From Bradyrhizobium sp. PSBB068 (GTDB lineage Bacteria; Pseudomonadota; Alphaproteobacteria; Rhizobiales; Xanthobacteraceae): a stretch of DNA of 64,000 bases. A program made the position numbers and the translations under genes. The DNA is taken from the NCBI GenBank assembly GCA_016839165.1, contig CP069300.1, positions 6,830,001-6,894,000 of the forward strand. Reading direction: 5' to 3'. Shown piece by piece: positions 1-9,697 of this stretch (position 1 is its first letter; the number at the start of each line of letters is the position of its first letter). The notes under the pieces were generated by a model. The model had not been told where the DNA came from and did not search any database. It saw only the letters and a program-made list of their open reading frames with translations.

Positions 1-2
1 AC

Positions 3-1106
3 AAGCCCGCCTCCCAAACCGCCGCTCGCACCTCGGGCCCGCTCACAGGCTTCCGCATCGTCGAATTCGCCGGCATCGGTCCCGGCCCGTTTGCCTGCAT
101 GCTGCTCGCCGACATGGGCGCCGAGGTCATCACGCTGGACCGGGTCGGCGCGGGCAAGAATTTGAAGGCGGTGGCGACCCGCGGCCGCAAGGTTATCGAG
201 CTCGATCTCAAGAACAAGGCGGCGATATCAGAAGTGCTCGACCTGCTCAGCCATGCCGACGCGCTGATCGAAGGCTTCCGTCCCGGCGTGATGGAGCGCC
301 TCGGCCTCGGCCCCGATGTCGTGCTCGGGCGCAATCCGAAGCTGGTCTACGGCCGCATGACCGGCTGGGGCCAGGAAGGCCCGCTGGCGAACGCCGCCGG
401 CCACGACATCAACTACATCTCGATCACCGGCGCGCTCGCTGCGATCGGCACCAAGGAGAAGCCGGTGCCGCCGCTCAATCTGGTCGGCGATTTCGGCGGC
501 GGCGCGCTCTACCTCGTGGTCGGCGTGCTCGCCGCGCTGCTGGAAGCGCAGAAGTCCGGCAAGGGCCAGGTTGTGGATACCGCGATGTGCGACGGCGCGG
601 CCTCGCTGATGTCGATGTTCTACGACATGGCGGCGCAGGGCCGCTGGAGCGGCGGCCGCGACCAGAATTTCCTCGACGGCGGCGCGCATTTCTACGGCGT
701 CTACGAGTGCTCCTGCGGCAACTTCATCTCGATCGGCTCGATCGAGCCGCAGTTCTACGCGCTGCTGCGCAAGCATGCCGACCTGACCGACGCCGACTTC
801 GACGCCCAGATGGACCGCAAGGCCTGGCCGGCGCTGAAGGCGAAGCTGGAAAAGGTTTTCAAGAGCAAGTCGCGCGCCGACTGGTGCAAGATCATGGAAG
901 GCACCGACATCTGCTTCGCGCCGATCCTCACCATGGAGGAAGCGCCCAAGCATCCGCACATGGCGGCCCGCCAGGTGTTTGTCGAACGCCACGGCGTCAC
1001 CCAGCCCGCCCCTGCACCGCGTTTCTCGCGCACGCCGTCCGCCATCCGTGAGCCGGAGTTGGCGAGCATTGGGGATGTGACGAGCGCGTGGAAGGCAGGG
1101 AAGTAA
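3..1106 (+). CDS. CoA-transferase family III / alpha-methylacyl-CoA racemase, 5' partial
   Basis: The reading frame is open from the first bases of the window, so the true start lies upstream; 367 residues are visible of a family that is usually 360-400 long. The order of motifs fits alpha-methylacyl-CoA racemase or formyl-CoA transferase: the N-terminal block [20 protein letters not shown], then [13 protein letters not shown], whose His is the usual racemase acid/base residue, then the Asp of [14 protein letters not shown]. These enzymes epimerise 2-methyl branched acyl-CoAs or move CoA between acids in fatty acid and sterol side-chain breakdown. The internal ATG at 99 is not a credible start because it would cut off the conserved N-terminal block. 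Substrate cannot be told from sequence. Confidence 0.85.
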   Translation, partial: KPASQTAARTSGPLTGFRIVEFAGIGPGPFACMLLADMGAEVITLDRVGAGKNLKAVATRGRKVIELDLKNKAAISEVLDLLSHADALIEGFRPGVMERLGLGPDVVLGRNPKLVYGRMTGWGQEGPLANAAGHDINYISITGALAAIGTKEKPVPPLNLVGDFGGGALYLVVGVLAALLEAQKSGKGQVVDTAMCDGAASLMSMFYDMAAQGRWSGGRDQNFLDGGAHFYGVYECSCGNFISIGSIEPQFYALLRKHADLTDADFDAQMDRKAWPALKAKLEKVFKSKSRADWCKIMEGTDICFAPILTMEEAPKHPHMAARQVFVERHGVTQPAPAPRFSRTPSAIREPELASIGDVTSAWKAGK

Positions 1107-1110
1107 TTTC

Positions 1111-1244
1111 GCTGTCGTCCCGGCGAAGGCCGGGACCCATAACCCCGGAAGGCCGTTGTTGCGCACGACCGTTCCGCGGGATTGATATCCGACACACGCG
1201 ATAGATTCCGCGGTATGGGTCCCGGCTTTCGCCGGGACGACACC
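1111..1244. repeat. Family A palindromic intergenic repeat, copy 1
   Basis: Two inverted arms, GTCGTCCCGGCGAAGGCCGG near 1114 and its complement ending near 1242, enclose a variable centre. The same arms recur at 25491, 29129, 30364, 36694 and 42217. It fills the gap between two convergent genes, which is a common place for such elements in Bradyrhizobium. Confidence 0.8.
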
Positions 1245-1279
1245 TTTTGTTGTGCGCTACATAGCACGCTATGCTGTGC

Positions 1280-2398
<1,119 letters not shown>

Positions 2399-2458
2399 GG
2401 CGGTAACTCCCTGATTTGCCTAGGGATCAGTCTCCGTCACTTGCTGCGCAACGTGCGT

Positions 2459-2479
2459 GCAAAATAGGGCTTGTTTTGC
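2459..2479. promoter_or_regulatory. Dyad in the hppD/Lrp divergent promoter region
   Basis: The arms GCAAAA and TTTTGC are perfect complements separated by 9 bases. A second weaker dyad, GCAC-N5-GTGC, follows around 2490-2502. The position between a catabolic gene and a divergent Lrp regulator suggests an operator for that regulator. Binding is inferred only. Confidence 0.4.
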
Positions 2480-2521
2480 TAGTATCGCGCACGATTTGTG
2501 CATGAAATGGATATTCGGTGC

Positions 2522-2998
2522 ATGCCAGAAGTCGACGCCTTCGACCTCAAAATGCTCGCCGCGCTGCAGGATGACGGCCGGCTGACGAACCAGCAGCTGG
2601 CCGACCTGATCGGTCTGTCAGCCTCGCAATGCTCCCGGCGGCGGATGCGGCTGGAGGAGGAGAAGGTGATCGCGGGCTACCACGCCGACCTCGCCGGCGA
2701 GGCGCTCGGCTTCGGCCTGATCGCCTTCATCCACATCACGCTGGCAACCCATTCGCCCGACAACGCCAAGCGGTTCCGCGAGCTGGTCAACCGGGTCGAC
2801 GACATCCAGGAGGCCTATGCGCTGACCGGCGATGCCGACTACGTGCTCAAGGTGATGCTGCGCGACCTGAAGAGCCTGTCCGACATCGTCAACAACGTGC
2901 TGATGCCGCACCAGAGCGTCGCGCATGTGCGCTCATCGATCGTGCTCGACCGGCTGAAGGAGAGCACCAAGCTGCCGTTGAAAGCGTTACAAAGCTGA
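2522..2998 (+). CDS. Lrp/AsnC family transcriptional regulator
   Basis: The protein of about 158 residues has an N-terminal helix-turn-helix (LTNQQLADLIGLSASQCSRR) and a C-terminal ligand-binding (RAM) domain with the family's GDADYVLKV block. Lrp/AsnC proteins are octameric regulators that sense amino acids. The divergent position next to hppD suggests control of tyrosine degradation by an aromatic amino acid or keto acid. Candidate starts are GTG 2498, ATG 2507 and ATG 2522; the last gives the usual short N-terminus for the family, but none has a strong ribosome binding site. Confidence 0.9.
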   Translation: MPEVDAFDLKMLAALQDDGRLTNQQLADLIGLSASQCSRRRMRLEEEKVIAGYHADLAGEALGFGLIAFIHITLATHSPDNAKRFRELVNRVDDIQEAYALTGDADYVLKVMLRDLKSLSDIVNNVLMPHQSVAHVRSSIVLDRLKESTKLPLKALQS

Positions 2999-3083
2999 CC
3001 TGGCACAAATCGAGGGAAATCCGTCATTCGCTTTCCCGGTCCGATCTGCGATCATTCCTTAACATCCGGCAAGAGAGGCGACG

Positions 3084-3395
3084 ATGGCGCTGCAGCTGCG
3101 ACCGAACTGCGAATATTGCGACAAGGACCTGCCGCCGAGCGCAACTGACGCCCGGATCTGCTCCTATGAATGCACGTTCTGTGCGGATTGCGCCGAGACC
3201 AAGCTCGGTAATGTCTGCCCGAACTGCGGCGGCGGCTTTGCGCCGCGGCCGATCCGCCCGGCCAAGCCCTGGCGGGCAGGCGTCTGCACCGTGAACCAGC
3301 CGCCGTCGGACAAGCGGGTGCATCTGAAATACAGTCTCGAGGACTGCGCGGCGCATACGGCGAGGCTGAAGGATATACCACCTGAACAGAGATAG
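3084..3395 (+). CDS. DUF1272 zinc-ribbon-like protein
   Basis: This 103-residue protein carries cysteine pairs that look like two zinc knuckles: NCEYC near residues 10-14, CSYECTFCADC at about 29-39 and CPNCGG at about 49-54. The layout matches the DUF1272 family, whose role is unknown. The remainder is basic and proline-rich. An AGAGAGG ribosome binding site precedes the ATG. It lies just upstream of the AT-richer ParA-SIR2 cassette, but its own base composition matches the host chromosome. Confidence 0.85.
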   Translation: MALQLRPNCEYCDKDLPPSATDARICSYECTFCADCAETKLGNVCPNCGGGFAPRPIRPAKPWRAGVCTVNQPPSDKRVHLKYSLEDCAAHTARLKDIPPEQR

Positions 3396-3443
3396 CGCGC
3401 CTTACAAGTTCAATCCTGTTAGCAGGACCCATCTTCGGTGTCG

Positions 3444-3474
3444 CTAAGCTTGCGCGCACATCATCCAAGCTTAG
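3444..3474. promoter_or_regulatory. Inverted repeat upstream of the ParA-SIR2 pair
   Basis: CTAAGCTTG at 3444-3452 and CAAGCTTAG at 3466-3474 are perfect complements with a 13-base centre. The site ends 30 bases before the ParA start. It could be an operator for autoregulation of the cassette, as is common for ParA genes and toxin-type operons, or a remnant of an integration boundary. No copy was seen at the other end of the cassette. Confidence 0.5.
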
Positions 3475-3504
3475 AATAGCGAAGGAAGAATCCACAACCC
3501 TCCG

Positions 3505-4608
3505 GTGCATAAAGTGGCAAAAAGACAACGCGGCATCTCTACCGGCAAGCCACTTGATGCGGAAGACAAAGAACTATTCGATTCCGTCCGGGAGAGTGGA
3601 GTCAAAGCCACATGCTTCTTTAACAATAAGGGCGGCGTGGGAAAGACAACGCTCGTTGCAAATCTGGCCGCGGAACTAGCACTTAACTTTGGAGCGCGGG
3701 TTCTCGTCGTCGATGGCGATCCACAATGCAATCTTACTCAGTATGTTCTGGGTGAGGACGAATGGATCGATATCTATTCAGCAAATGACCCCACGTCCGT
3801 CTACAGCGTGATCCGGCCCCTTTCCCTAGGAAAGGGGTATGGCACCAGCCTACCTATCGTCAAAGCAGGAAATTTCGGCTTCGATATTATTGTCGGAGAC
3901 CCACGCCTCGCACTGCAGGAAGACCTCCTTGCTCAAGACTGGCGCGATGCCAAAGCAGGCGGAATGCGAGGAATACGCACGACCTTTGTTTTTGCAGATG
4001 TGGTCGGAAAAGCGAAGGAAATGAACTATGATTTCGTGTTTTTCGACATGGGGCCATCGTTAGGAGCCATCAACAGATCGATTCTGTTAGCGATGGACTA
4101 CTTCGTCGTTCCGATGGCCATCGATATTTTTTCACTTTGGGCCATAAGGAACATTGGTACGACCGTCGGAGTGTGGCAACGCGAACTTAAAACTGGGATT
4201 AGCTTGTCTGAGGACCCCTCTGAGATTCCAGCGGCCGATCAAGCTCGATCGCTACGATTCGTTGGCTACGTTACCCAACAACACAAAGAAAGGGGTGGGT
4301 CTGAGCCGGACCCTGCAGAGGAGAACGAAGCAACCAGAAAACGTATCGTGCAGGCGTACCAGGACATCAGCCAAAACTTCCCGGCTGAGATATCAGCTCA
4401 CCTCGGCAAGTTCTTCGACGCGAAGAAAGTGGATCCTCACTTGGGTGATATTCGTCACCTCGGAAGTTTGGCTCCTCGATCTCAGAGTCAACATGCACCA
4501 ATGATCTCCGTGCGGGGCACCGGCAGCTACACGCAGCTGCGAAAGCAGGCGCGAGACATCTATCGCGGGATAGCGATACGCTATCTAGAAAATGTTGTTG
4601 CGACCTGA
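3505..4608 (+). CDS. ParA/MinD-type ATPase paired with a SIR2 protein
   Basis: This 367-residue protein starts at GTG (3505; a second GTG at 3514 is possible). It has the deviant Walker A motif of ParA ATPases, NNKGGVGKTTLVANLA with K42, K47 and T48, then VVDGDPQCNLTQY (A' motif, D70) and FVFFDMGPSLG (D181, Walker B). It is longer than a chromosomal Soj/ParA (about 260) because of insertions and a C-terminal extension. No ParB gene or parS-like site lies nearby, so partition of a replicon is unlikely. It is followed after 8 bases by the SIR2-like gene, so they are almost certainly co-transcribed. Codon use is clearly less GC-rich than the flanking catabolic genes, which points to transfer. 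A role as ATPase switch for a defence effector is inferred. Confidence 0.85.
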   Translation: MHKVAKRQRGISTGKPLDAEDKELFDSVRESGVKATCFFNNKGGVGKTTLVANLAAELALNFGARVLVVDGDPQCNLTQYVLGEDEWIDIYSANDPTSVYSVIRPLSLGKGYGTSLPIVKAGNFGFDIIVGDPRLALQEDLLAQDWRDAKAGGMRGIRTTFVFADVVGKAKEMNYDFVFFDMGPSLGAINRSILLAMDYFVVPMAIDIFSLWAIRNIGTTVGVWQRELKTGISLSEDPSEIPAADQARSLRFVGYVTQQHKERGGSEPDPAEENEATRKRIVQAYQDISQNFPAEISAHLGKFFDAKKVDPHLGDIRHLGSLAPRSQSQHAPMISVRGTGSYTQLRKQARDIYRGIAIRYLENVVAT

Positions 4609-4616
4609 GATTCGCG

Positions 4617-5492
4617 ATGAGCGAATTTAATGCCGATCTTGTCGATGATCTCGCTCGCCGAAGAGTCGTTCTCTTTCTAGGTGCTGGAGTATCTGCGAGC
4701 GCCGCAACCCGTACGGGTGGAAGAATAAAGGGCTGGGAGGCCTTTCTCAACGAGATGAACGGCAAAGCCGGAGCCGCGGTCAAGGAACAGGTTACACGGC
4801 TCCTAGACCAAAAAGACTACCTGCTCGCGTGCGAAATCCTGCAGATGGACCTTGGTGAACGATGGGAACGCGAGATCGTGCAAGAATTCGGTCAAGCAGC
4901 GGAGCCCTCTCCACTCCATGAGGCGATAGTAGCGCTCGATCAGAGAATCATAGTCACAACTAACTTCGACAAGCTGCTCGAGATGTCTTGGCAAAGCAAA
5001 ATAGGCTTTGCCACTCATTTCCCCCAGGTGATCACAGCTATCGACGCAAACATCTTCAACATCTTGAAAGATCAGTCAGGCAAATATCTAATCAAGCTTC
5101 ACGGCACGATCGACGACGTACGAACCCTGGTCTTCTCGCGATCCGAGTATATCCGCATGGCATTCGGTAGTGCCGTGTATTCTGCCTTTCTGGAGACGCT
5201 TCTACTAAATTACACATTTCTCTTTATTGGTTTCTCCATGGACGATCCGGCGATTTCGTCTCTAATGGAGATGTATGCACTTCGTTACCCGAGAGCACGT
5301 CCCCACTACGTCATTTCTCCTGCGGGCTTGGAACCAAATATCATCGAGATAAATAAGCGCCTCCGAAAACTTGTGGTGATTGGCTACGACAGCTCTGACA
5401 ACCACACAAAGCTGCCTTCGGTTCTTGGCGAGTTAGCAGGACTCATAAGGCCGAAGAGAAAAGAGATTGCAGCTGAGTTCTTGCTTCCGTGA
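4617..5492 (+). CDS. SIR2-like (SIR2_2) NADase-type protein
   Basis: This 291-residue protein has the hallmarks of the SIR2 fold used by bacterial defence effectors: FLGAGVSASA (G22, G24, S26) for NAD binding, VTTNFDKLLE with N116, IKLHGTIDD with the catalytic H162, and FLFIGFSMDDPAI with the second nucleotide-binding Ser and Asp. Many proteins of this class (in Thoeris, SIR2-HerA, DSR and short prokaryotic Argonaute systems) deplete NAD during phage infection. There is no zinc-binding cysteine cluster, so it is not a deacetylase of the CobB type. It follows the ParA-like ATPase by 8 bases and shares its AT-richer composition. The specific two-gene arrangement is not one I can match to a named system. 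Confidence 0.88.
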   Translation: MSEFNADLVDDLARRRVVLFLGAGVSASAATRTGGRIKGWEAFLNEMNGKAGAAVKEQVTRLLDQKDYLLACEILQMDLGERWEREIVQEFGQAAEPSPLHEAIVALDQRIIVTTNFDKLLEMSWQSKIGFATHFPQVITAIDANIFNILKDQSGKYLIKLHGTIDDVRTLVFSRSEYIRMAFGSAVYSAFLETLLLNYTFLFIGFSMDDPAISSLMEMYALRYPRARPHYVISPAGLEPNIIEINKRLRKLVVIGYDSSDNHTKLPSVLGELAGLIRPKRKEIAAEFLLP

Positions 5493-5515
5493 TAACTTCG
5501 TTCTATCCAGCGAAC

Positions 5516-6784
5516 TCACTCCGCCGCGACGATCGTACCTTCGACTTCACCAAAGCCGACGCGGTAGCCGTCGCCCTGGCACCAGCCGCGCATGACAAGC
5601 GAGTCGCCGTTCTCGAGGAACGAGCGCGTCACGCCGTCGGCGAGCTCGACCGGCTCGGTGCCGTTCCAGCTGATCTCCAGCAGACTGCCGCGCTGGTGCT
5701 TCTCGGGGCCGGAGATCGTGCCGGACCCTAAGAGATCGCCGACATTCATCGCGCAGCCGCTGGAGGCGTGGTGCACGAGCTGCTGCACCGACGACCAGTA
5801 CATGTATTTGAAGTTGGTGCTGCAGATCGTCTTCGCCTCGTTCATCGCACCGGCACGCAGGCCGACATCGAGCGCGAGATCGTAATTGTTCGGCCTCACC
5901 TGCTTCAGATAGGCCAGCGGCTCCGGCTGTTGCACCGGGCCCTGCATCCGGAACGGCTCCAGCGCCTCGCGCGTGACCACCCACGGGCTGATCGAAGTCG
6001 CGAACGCCTTGGCCTGGAACGGGCCGAGCGGCACGTATTCCCACTGCTGGATGTCGCGCGCGCTCCAATCGTTGAGGATGACGAAACCGAAGATCATCTC
6101 CTCGGCCTGCGCCTCGGTGAGCATCTCGCCCATCGCCGACGCCTGCCCGACGACAACGCCCATCTCGAGCTCGAAGTCGAGCCGCTTGCAGGGCCCGAAG
6201 CTCGGCACCTCTGCCGTCGGCGGCTTGAGCTGGCCGCGCGGCCGCTTCACCTTGGTGCCGCTCGCAACGACGGTCGAGGCACGGCCGTTATAGCCGATCG
6301 GCATGTGCAGCCAGTTCGGCTGCAGCGCATTGTCCTTGCCGCGGAACATGACGCCGACATTGGTGGCATGCTCCTTCGACGAATAGAAATCGGTATAGCC
6401 CGAAACCGCAAACGGCATATGCAGCTTCACGTCAGCCATCGGCACCAGCGCCCGCGCGCGCAATTCCCTGTTGTCGCGCAGCTCCGGATGATCCGAGCGG
6501 AGCAGCTCGCTGATCCGCGCCCGTGTCGCCGACCACACTTTCGGCCCGAGCGCCATGAACGCGTTGAGCGACGGCTGCGAGAACACGCCGAGCGGCCCGA
6601 CATCGAGCCGAGAATCCTGCTCGAGCTCCCAGAGGTCGAGCACATAATCGCCGATCGCGACGCCGACGCGCGGAGCCAGTCCGTTCGCGGAGAACACGCC
6701 GTAGGGCAAATTCTGGATCGGAAAGTCGGACGTGGGCGCGACGTCGATGAAGGAGCGGAGTTTGGGGTCGTTGGGGTGGGGCAT
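5516..6784 (-). CDS. fahA: Fumarylacetoacetase
   Basis: The enzyme hydrolyses fumarylacetoacetate to fumarate and acetoacetate, the last step of the homogentisate pathway. The metal ligands known from the family are visible: D132 in YTDFYSSKEHA, E205 and E207 in FELEMGVVVG and D239 in LNDWSARD; the catalytic His is H139. The start at 6784 has AGGAG four bases upstream, so the longer frame to 6826 is rejected. Length 422 fits the eukaryote-like FAH family. It is the last gene of a minus-strand run that begins at 11326, separated from hmgA by a family B repeat. Confidence 0.97.
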   Translation of the reverse strand: MPHPNDPKLRSFIDVAPTSDFPIQNLPYGVFSANGLAPRVGVAIGDYVLDLWELEQDSRLDVGPLGVFSQPSLNAFMALGPKVWSATRARISELLRSDHPELRDNRELRARALVPMADVKLHMPFAVSGYTDFYSSKEHATNVGVMFRGKDNALQPNWLHMPIGYNGRASTVVASGTKVKRPRGQLKPPTAEVPSFGPCKRLDFELEMGVVVGQASAMGEMLTEAQAEEMIFGFVILNDWSARDIQQWEYVPLGPFQAKAFATSISPWVVTREALEPFRMQGPVQQPEPLAYLKQVRPNNYDLALDVGLRAGAMNEAKTICSTNFKYMYWSSVQQLVHHASSGCAMNVGDLLGSGTISGPEKHQRGSLLEISWNGTEPVELADGVTRSFLENGDSLVMRGWCQGDGYRVGFGEVEGTIVAAE

Positions 6785-6820
6785 GGTCTCCTGCCGAAAT
6801 AATTGACGCACTTTATCTCT

Positions 6821-6926
6821 CGTCATTCCGGGATGCGCCGTAAGGCGCAGGCCCGGAATCCATCAGGCCACGTGTCGCGCGGAGCAATGGATTCCGGGCT
6901 CGCGCTTCGCGCGCCCCGGAATGACG
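6821..6926. repeat. Family B palindromic intergenic repeat, copy 1
   Basis: Arms of the type CGTCATTCCGGG and CCCCGGAATGACG enclose inner arms GGCCCGGAATCCAT and ATGGATTCCGGGC. Related copies lie at 12063, 38126 and 43143. Here it sits between hmgA and fahA, two genes of the same strand, so it may act on mRNA processing or stability within the operon. Confidence 0.8.
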
Positions 6927-6931
6927 GCTGG

Positions 6932-8278
6932 CTACGGCCTGGTCGGATCGAACTTCTTCTCCAACCCCTTCCAGCAATCCGAGTAGTCATCCTGCAGCGT
7001 CGACGACGTCGCCGCATGCTTGGTCACGCGCTGCGGGAAACGCGTCTCGAACATGAAGGCCATGGTGCGGGTCAGCTTGACCGGCTTCAGCTCGCCGTTG
7101 CTGGCATGCTCGAAGGCTTCGCGGTCGGGGCCGTGCGGCAGCATCATGTTGTGCAGCGAGATACCGCCGGGCACGAAGCCCTGCGGCTTGGCGTCGTAGA
7201 CGCCGTAGATCAGGCCCATGAACTCCGACATGATGTTCATGTGGTACCACGGCGGACGGAAGGTATTGTCGGCCACCATCCAGCGCTCCGGGAAGATCAC
7301 GAAGTCGATATTCGCAGTGCCGGCGGTCTCCGACGGCGAAGTCAGCACCGTGAAGATCGACGGATCGGGATGATCGAAGCCGATCGCGCCGACCGGCGAG
7401 AAGGTGCGCAGATCGTATTTGTACGGCGCATAATTGCCGTGCCAGGCGACCACGTCGATCGGCGAATGCGGCAGCGTGGTCTTGAACAGCGCGCCGCCCC
7501 ATTTCACGTAGAGCTCGGTCGGCGTGTCCTTGTCCTCGTAGGCGGCCACCGGCGTCAGGAAGTCGCGCGAATTGGCCAGGCAATTGGCGCCGATCGGGCC
7601 GCGCTCCGGCAGCGTGAAGGCACCGCCGTAATTCTCGCAGAGATAGCCGCGCGCCGGACCATTCGGGATCTCGACGCGGAACTTGACGCCGCGCGGGATC
7701 ACCACGATCTCGCCCGGCTCGGCATCGATGCGGCCGAACTCGGTGACCAGCCGCAGATCGCCCTGCTGCAGCACGAACATCATCTCGCCGTCGGCATTGT
7801 AGAAATGCTGGTCGACCATCGATTTGGTGATGAGATAGACATGCGCCGCCATGCCGGCCTGGGTGTTGGCATCGCCCGCGGTGGTCATGGTCTGCACGCC
7901 CTGCAGGAAGGTCATGTCCTGCTTCGGGATCGGCGCCGGGTCCCAGCGCAGTTGCGCGATCGGCATATCGTATTCGTGGCACGGCGCGGTACGCCACAGC
8001 CCGCTATTTGCCTTGGCGAAGCGGCCGGAGTGCCGCACCGACGGACGGATGCGGTAGAGCCAGGAGCGCTCGTTGGTGCCGCGCGGCGCCGTGAACGGCG
8101 AGCCGGAGAGCTGCTCGGCATAGAGCCCGTAGGCGCAGCGCTGCGGCGAGTTGCGCCCCATCGGCAGCGCGCCGGGCAGCGCCTCGGTCTCAAAGCTGTT
8201 GCCGAAGCCGGACATGTAGCCCGGGGTCACTTGCCCCGAGCTGCGCACGATCTGATCAGGCGAGGTATTGATGTTCAT
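6932..8278 (-). CDS. hmgA: Homogentisate 1,2-dioxygenase
   Basis: This 448-residue enzyme opens the ring of homogentisate to maleylacetoacetate using ferrous iron. Counting from the ATG at 8278, the ligands are H346 in [11 protein letters not shown]352 and H382 in LPHGPD, and H303 in [10 protein letters not shown] matches the family's active-site base; spacings equal those of the human enzyme. A strong AGGAGGAGG precedes this start, so the frame extension to 8308 is not used. The start overlaps nearly with the stop of the upstream hydrolase-like gene (2 bases between them), showing translational coupling. No maleylacetoacetate isomerase gene is seen in the window. Confidence 0.97.
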   Translation of the reverse strand: MNINTSPDQIVRSSGQVTPGYMSGFGNSFETEALPGALPMGRNSPQRCAYGLYAEQLSGSPFTAPRGTNERSWLYRIRPSVRHSGRFAKANSGLWRTAPCHEYDMPIAQLRWDPAPIPKQDMTFLQGVQTMTTAGDANTQAGMAAHVYLITKSMVDQHFYNADGEMMFVLQQGDLRLVTEFGRIDAEPGEIVVIPRGVKFRVEIPNGPARGYLCENYGGAFTLPERGPIGANCLANSRDFLTPVAAYEDKDTPTELYVKWGGALFKTTLPHSPIDVVAWHGNYAPYKYDLRTFSPVGAIGFDHPDPSIFTVLTSPSETAGTANIDFVIFPERWMVADNTFRPPWYHMNIMSEFMGLIYGVYDAKPQGFVPGGISLHNMMLPHGPDREAFEHASNGELKPVKLTRTMAFMFETRFPQRVTKHAATSSTLQDDYSDCWKGLEKKFDPTRP

Positions 8279-8280
8279 GT

Positions 8281-9237
8281 CTATCCTCCTCCTTGCAAGG
8301 CGGCCCACATTTCCTGGTCGCGCTTGTCGGTCCAGATCACGGGATCGTCGATCCCGGATGCCTCGTCATAGGCACGTGAAACGTTGAACGGCAGGCAGTG
8401 CTCGTAGATCGCGAAGCTCGAGAATTTCGGATCCATCACCTCGCGCGTCGCCGCCATCGATTCCTTCAAGGAGCGGCCCTTGGCGACGGACGATTCGGCG
8501 GCGCCATAGAGCGTGGTGACGAAGTCGCGGGTCATCGCGATCGCATCACGCCCGGTCTCGAGGCCCTTCAGCGCATCGCCGCGGCCCGGCGCGATCGCCT
8601 TCGGATTGAAGGCGCGGATCTCGTTCAAGGTCATCGGCCATTCCCGCAGATGCGCATCGCCGCAATAGCAGGCCGAGTGGTATTCGATCAGGTCACCCGA
8701 GAACATCACCTCGGCATCCGGCACCCAGGCGACGATGTCGCCCGAGGTGTGACCGGCGCCGAGCTGCATCAGCCGCACCTCGCGCTTGCCGAGATAGATC
8801 GACATCTCGCCCTCGAAGGTCAGCGTCGGCCAGGTCAGGCCGGGAATGCTTGCCGCATCCTGGAACAGGCGCGGGAAGCGGCCGTATTCCGAATCCCAAT
8901 CCTGCTGGCCGCGTTCCTCGATCAGCCGATAGGTCTCCTGCGAGGCCACGATGCCCTGCGCGTGATAGGCCGAGGCGCCGAGTACCCGCACCGCGTGGTA
9001 ATGCGACAGCACGACATATTTGATCGGCTTGTCGGTGACGGTCTTGACCCGCTCGATCACCTTGTTGGCCATCGCGGGCGTCGCCTGCGCGTCGAACACC
9101 AGGCAGCCGTCCTCGCCGACGATCACGGCGGTGTTGGGGTCGCCCTCGGCGGTGAAAGCGTAGAGATCGGTGCCGATCTCGGAGAATGTGACCTTCTTCT
9201 CGGTGAGATCCGTGGTCGATGCGAAACCTTTGGCCAT
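8281..9237 (-). CDS. Metallo-beta-lactamase-fold protein with altered metal motif
   Basis: The 318-residue protein has the MBL fold order: a first motif at residues 79-84, then [14 protein letters not shown] with a further His ligand and [16 protein letters not shown] with the bridging Asp. The first motif reads HYHAVR instead of HxHxDH, so the Asp and last His of the second metal site are replaced by Val and Arg. This suggests one metal ion or a changed chemistry. It is immediately upstream of hmgA and likely belongs to the aromatic catabolic operon, perhaps as a hydrolase for an intermediate or thioester. The substrate is unknown. Confidence 0.85.
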   Translation of the reverse strand: MAKGFASTTDLTEKKVTFSEIGTDLYAFTAEGDPNTAVIVGEDGCLVFDAQATPAMANKVIERVKTVTDKPIKYVVLSHYHAVRVLGASAYHAQGIVASQETYRLIEERGQQDWDSEYGRFPRLFQDAASIPGLTWPTLTFEGEMSIYLGKREVRLMQLGAGHTSGDIVAWVPDAEVMFSGDLIEYHSACYCGDAHLREWPMTLNEIRAFNPKAIAPGRGDALKGLETGRDAIAMTRDFVTTLYGAAESSVAKGRSLKESMAATREVMDPKFSSFAIYEHCLPFNVSRAYDEASGIDDPVIWTDKRDQEMWAALQGGG

Positions 9238-9261
9238 CAGTTCAATCCTGTCTTCATGCGC

Positions 9262-9411
9262 TCCCTCTCCCCGTTCTTACGGGGAGAGGGTTGGGGTGAG
9301 GGGCTGTCTCCGCGTAAACGGTGACAGATGCGTCCGCGGAAGCTCCCCCTCACCCGGAACGCATCTGACGATGCGTTCCGACCTCTCCCCGCAGGCGGGG
9401 CGAGGTGAAGC
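9262..9411. repeat. Family C compound hairpin repeat, copy 1
   Basis: Outer arms are the CTCTCCCCG/CGGGGAGAG type, and an inner perfect hairpin at 9356-9379 has arms GGAACGCATC and GATGCGTTCC. A second copy at 34349-34480 has the same plan with different arm bases. It separates the MBL-fold gene from the DUF2783 gene. Confidence 0.75.
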
Positions 9412-9459
9412 GGAAGCTGCCGTTCGATTTGAACCAAAATCATCCAGGCTTGGCCCGTG

Positions 9460-9687
9460 CTATTGTTGCTGCTGTTGCTGCTGCTGGCTCGCGTCCGGCA
9501 TCCGCCGCTTCGCCAAAGCGATTGCCTCGCACAGCACGTCGAGATCGCCGATATGGTTGGCGAGCACCAGAACCAGCGCGGCATCTAGATCGGCGCTCTG
9601 CGCCTCGGTGAGGCCGCGATGCGCCTCGACGATGGCGCGGAAGGCGTCATCGGGCTTTGCGAAGTTCGAACTGGTCGACAGCGCCAT
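9460..9687 (-). CDS. DUF2783 small protein with polyglutamine tail
   Basis: This 75-residue protein matches the DUF2783 pattern as I know it: a helical protein with HRGLTEAQSADLDAALVLVL and NHIGDLDVL segments. The start at 9687 has GAGG eight bases upstream; a GTG at 9696 is possible. It ends in eight glutamines encoded by mixed CAG/CAA codons, which probably arose by repeat expansion and could vary between strains. It lies 10 bases after the FAD hydroxylase gene and so is co-transcribed with it. Small proteins of this kind often accompany such hydroxylases, but no function is known. Confidence 0.75.
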   Translation of the reverse strand: MALSTSSNFAKPDDAFRAIVEAHRGLTEAQSADLDAALVLVLANHIGDLDVLCEAIALAKRRMPDASQQQQQQQQ

Positions 9688-9697
9688 CAGCAACACC

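Noticed and set aside
3505..4608. ParA-like gene as evidence for a plasmid or chromosome partition locus
   Set aside because: There is no ParB gene, no replication gene and no repeated parS-like site nearby; the adjacent gene is SIR2-like.
6803..8371. A 522-codon plus-strand frame opposite hmgA
   Set aside because: It starts inside a family B repeat and has the Arg/His-rich composition of antisense frames; hmgA is certain.
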